Below, piece by piece: positions 60,209-64,000 of a DNA stretch of 64,000 nucleotides. Position 1 is the first letter of the stretch, and each line of letters starts with the position of its first letter. The stretch lies in NCBI GenBank assembly GCA_029721435.1, contig CM056576.1:119959166-120023165 (forward strand). The letters are read 5' to 3'. Both the position numbers and the translations under genes were made by a program. The notes beneath the pieces are model-generated. The model searched no databases. It saw only the letters and a list, made by a program, of their open reading frames with translations, and was not told where the DNA came from. The stretch is from Gymnothorax reevesii (lineage: Eukaryota > Chordata > Actinopteri > Anguilliformes > Muraenidae).

Positions 60209-60582
60209 TGTCTGCGTGTGTTCGTGTATGCGTTTGAGCGTGCATGCCTATGCGTGTGTTTTTGTCCGTGCAGGCTTGTGCGTAAGTGTGTGTGTGTGTG
60301 TTTGTGTGTTTGCGTGAGTGTGCATGTGTATGAGTATTTTTGTGCACATGCCTGTATGTGTTGTTTGTGTTCATGCATGCATGTGTGTGTATATGTTTGA
60401 GTCCATGTACGTGTGTATGTGCGCGTGTATGTGTGCATGTTTGTGTGAGTATGCATGTGAATGTGTGCTTGTGTGTACATGTCTGTATGTGTTGTTTGAG
60501 TGGATGCACACATGTGTTTGTGCATGTATGTGTGTATGTGTTCATGTGTGTTTGTTTGTACATACAGTATGTGTTTGTGTAT
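60209..60582. repeat. Degenerate TG-rich simple-sequence tract
   Basis: About 370 bp of TGTGTNTG words with scattered CATG and GCGTG. Frames of alternating C and V across it are artefacts. Confidence 0.9.
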
Positions 60583-63500
60583 AATTACCAGGGAGGCAGT
60601 GAATAGAAAAAGAGAAAGGAATGCAAGGAGGCATGTTGCTCTTCATAGATTTGCACAGTCTGTTGTCGTTTTGTACAAGGTTGGCCATGAGATCACACTG
60701 TTTTCAAGTTGCTGCGTCCCTCAATGAATTAGCAATGCGTGTGTTTGTATTTTTGAATCCATATTCACAAACTGAGTGGAATTGTTGTTTGACCAAGCTT
60801 CATATATAGAATCGCTTAGAAAGCCATTGCGGTCCCCAAGGTCTGCATTTTTCCATCAGCAGGAATAACACTCGGCCATTTCTAGTAATTTGTGCAGCAC
60901 TTATACACAAGTGGAGCGCTAATGAAATGTACACAAAGAAATATGGAAGAGTGCACTGTTGAGAAAATGGGAGGAGAAAATCCAACATAAAGTCTTCTCA
61001 TGACTGAATTAGTGTGCTATGAATTTGTGCATTCGTTGGCCTTCATCCAATAGTCCTCCAACACAGTTTATTAGGGTTTGTTTATTAGCAGAATCTGTCT
61101 CAGCAGACAAATACTCCAGCGGACCGCTGTCTTTGCCGCCTGTCAGTGCGGTATCATTTTGCAAGCAGGTGATACAGCAGGATGTTAGCAGTGTGGTCGT
61201 TCATCAAGTGTATCTATCTGCCCTCTTTTCTAGTGCCAATTCACAAATCAATCCACCTCACCTGCATGCAAGCGGCCCACAGTTGGTGTGTTGTGCCGAA
61301 CTTTATGTTCCCTTTCTTGAAATGAATAGATTTAAATGAGTAAAAATTGCACCACCAGCACTTTTTAATCAACATGTACTGTCAGGATTATAAAATATGG
61401 AAATGCTATCAAGAGCCATTTTTGGTCTCAAAGCCTTCAAAGTTTTATGTGATGGTGGAATGATGGTGAAATGGCCAACAACAGCAGGTTGATGAGTCAC
61501 TGTTGAGCAAGTGGGACTTTAATGTTTTCTAGCCTGAGGGGTCCACCTGGCTCCAGGTCTGAAGTCCACACAAGGTGAAATACAAGCACCCCCAGGCCAT
61601 ACAAATGATGTTTTATTTTTTTTAACCAGTTTCCAGTCTTTTTGTGGATTGATACGATACAAAAAACCAGCACAAACGAATGCAAGCCTTGGAAGATGCC
61701 TTCAGTTAATGGCACTTGAATCCATCAATTGGTGCTGTAAATTCAAGCAGAAGAGAGACTCTTCTCCAGGCTAGTTAGAAATCCACAGGGCCTATGAGAA
61801 AGCCAGCTCCCATTTTACAACACTATTAGCCAGCAAGGTTTGACTTTCGTAAGTGCAACCATCCAGGAAGAGCTGTCAGTAAGAGCTATACAGTATTGCA
61901 CAGATGATTAGAGATCATTAACTTCATGTGCAAGACAATCTGTTCGCACAAAGAGAAACTGGTACAGTTATTGCTTGTGGTCTAGCGCACCCACAGCAGT
62001 AAACACTTTCAACAATGGGTCACTTCGCCAGCAGAGAATGCCTCAAGAATAAGCGCTTGCACCTTTAGGAATGGAATCTCCTCAGATGACTCGTCAAGTG
62101 TCTCCTGAAGCGGCCTTCTGAGGCCGTTGATTTGTCTGCACAAGGCAATTATGGGTAATGTAGTCTGTCATTTTAATATCCTCAGAATAGAGCTTGGGCT
62201 TTTTTTTTCTTTACTTTGTCTAGATAATTTATGCCTAGAAAAAGTTAACCTTTATTTTATCCACTGTCAAAAATGATTTGTTGCCAGCGGAGTTAACTTG
62301 TTTTTTGAGGTCACGAATAATTTTTTCGTGATGCAGTTAGGGACTGCTGCAAAAGTGGAGATTAACACAGCTCATCTCAAAAAATCCTGTAAAAAGATCA
62401 GCCGAGATAGACGAAGGAAAACATCATATTGCAAATGACTTTATTTGCTCAGTAGATTCACACGCCAACATTAAACATGTCAGAAAAATGAGGACTTATA
62501 ACAAACAAAATCTTTTATTTGTCTATGGTCCCCCCAGGTTAATGAGAATACTGTAGAAAGGCCTGCATTTTCGATTCACAGAATTAATGACTCTCTCTTC
62601 GCTATACACCGGATACAATATTGTGTTGCTCTCTTGGTCCTCAAAGTTATTTCTCTCCATGCTAAAAGCATCGACTCATTACTCACGCAGAATTAAATCA
62701 TTGTGATGAAAAAGGGGTCCTGATAGCAGAATTGGAAAAAATGGCATCACAGTAAGACCACAGCCTGTTCTAGTGGGTTCACTTTACTGAAGTATTTCAT
62801 CAGTCATACCGGTAGCCGAGGCTACATTGTGATGCATGCAACCAGATAAACAATTTCAATTTTCCCATCCCCCCTCCCCCTCCCAGCCCCACTGACAACT
62901 CTCATCTCAGTACTGGTGTACCCCCATGGTGTTGGAGAGTTATTAGTTCAGAAAAGCATTTCGCTTCAGCGGGAGATAATGCGACACGGCTAAAGGCTAA
63001 CGCTGTTGTCCCATATTTCATGTTCTCTTTCTGATGATTAATACATTAAAATCTTTATGAAGCATTAGAACATCATTGCTTTTTTTTATCAGCCAGGAGA
63101 CCACTTACGATAACCGCTACTATTATATGATACGAAAATGCTATCGGCAGCCAATTTCTTGTTTCAGGAGTTTCTGTTATGCATAGTGGCTGAATGATAT
63201 CAAAGTGAAAATAATGACGCTTACTTGCTTGCCTTGTCAACTTGTTATCGAGTGGTTGCATGCCCCTGGCAGTTCGTGATTACTCCTGGCTAGAAATTTA
63301 TGGTATGCATTCTGAACATTATGATAGGGAAATATGTAATTACTGTTATGATCTAGACAAGGAATCAAGTGTTGTAGGCAGAGTAAAATCCAATATGGAT
63401 GGAGAACCTTAGTAAGAATGCAGTTCCAATCCTGATGACTGTAGATGTCTTGGGAGCTTGTTCCTAATAAACTGGACTGAGGAACAGACTGGGAGAGGAT

Positions 63501-63698
63501 TAATAATAATGAGGTCCTAATCCTGGAGAAAGGATTGGGAGGTAGTTCCTATTAACTAAACGAGTATTAGTATTTAAAGATTACAATTTACTTTCAAGGG
63601 ACGTAGAGTTTTACTAGTAAATACTGACTGATGCTAAAGTGCATATAGCAAATGAAAATTGAGCACCTTGAAAACTCAAAGGAGAAGGCATAAATACA
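60583..63698. other. Unique intron
   Basis: No element ends or exon-like frame. 62300-63300 is unique-looking, with a pyrimidine run at 62864-62886. Confidence 0.35.
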
Positions 63699-63726
63699 TC
63701 ACACACACACACACACACACACACAC
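63699..63726. repeat. (CA)n microsatellite
   Basis: About 14 CA units. Confidence 0.95.
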
Positions 63727-64000
63727 GAGATTGGGTAATAATGAGGTAAAACAAAGCCAACACCAGGGAACACTCAAGACGAAAACCAAGCAGAGGAGTC
63801 AATACTTCTGATAGATGTCCAAGTTGCTGAATGGGCGGAGACACGGAGGGCATTCACACAAGGGATGTGATAATTGCGTTATACGTACAACATTTCAATG
63901 ACCATTCTTGCGGTTACTTACTTCAGCGTTTGAGCCCTATTGTCACAAATAAGCTGCAAGTGTTGATATTCATTTAGATGATCTGTATTGGCTAAGCTAT

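Larger units (their letters stand above)
12526..64000 (+). other. clstn2: 5' part of clstn2 intron 2 (at least 51 kb)
   Basis: No calsyntenin exon 3 (expected to encode residues like EIC-FKIHGQ) could be found downstream, so the whole remainder is read as one intron loaded with mobile elements. A short missed exon cannot be excluded. Confidence 0.65.

Noticed and set aside
60142..60606. Cys/Val- and His/Thr-rich frames
   Set aside because: Simple-sequence artefacts of the TG-rich tract.

Overview
This is a piece of a vertebrate nuclear genome, almost certainly a ray-finned (teleost) fish. The mobile-element set is typical of fish: Tc1-like elements, hAT/PIF/MULE miniature elements (MITEs), a V-SINE-like repeat, non-LTR retrotransposon 3' ends, a gypsy remnant and a Helitron. 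There are many microsatellites and no dense genes. The species cannot be read from the sequence.

One exon of a real host gene is visible, at 12403-12525 on the + strand. It is 123 bp, phase 1 at both ends, with good AG/GT borders. Its 41 codons read as the start of the first cadherin repeat of a calsyntenin and fit calsyntenin-2 (clstn2) best. The window is therefore read as the end of clstn2 intron 1 (1-12402), this exon, and at least 51 kb of intron 2 (12526-64000). No other exon was recognised.

Layout. 1-12.4 kb: hairpin repeats, a SINE, a 1.6-kb long-TIR element flanked by diverged copies of one intronic sequence, a cryptic THAP-domain pseudogene at 7823-8122, and degenerate repeats. 12.5-31 kb: mostly unique intron with hAT MITEs, two Tc1-like elements, a deleted gypsy element with a 4-bp TSD, a LINE 3' end and a Helitron (29767-30548). 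31.5-35.6 kb: a three-level nest. A Tc1-like element was split by a solo LTR, which was itself split by a Mutator-like element and a second Tc1 element. 36-46 kb: microsatellites, a 617-bp long-TIR element, a perfect-TSD hAT MITE and a LINE 3' end. 47.4-53.6 kb: long inverted-repeat elements, one holding a PIF/Harbinger-type insertion whose empty site survives in the opposite palindrome arm. 56-64 kb: a 97-bp Z-DNA-prone minisatellite, three adjacent MITEs and TG-rich simple repeats.

Apart from the clstn2 exon, every coding-like segment is a transposon relic or a captured and broken domain. The nearest thing to something undescribed is the Mutator-like element carrying a broken cysteine-containing coding module (32255-32976), followed by the THAP relic and the self-documenting nested insertions.
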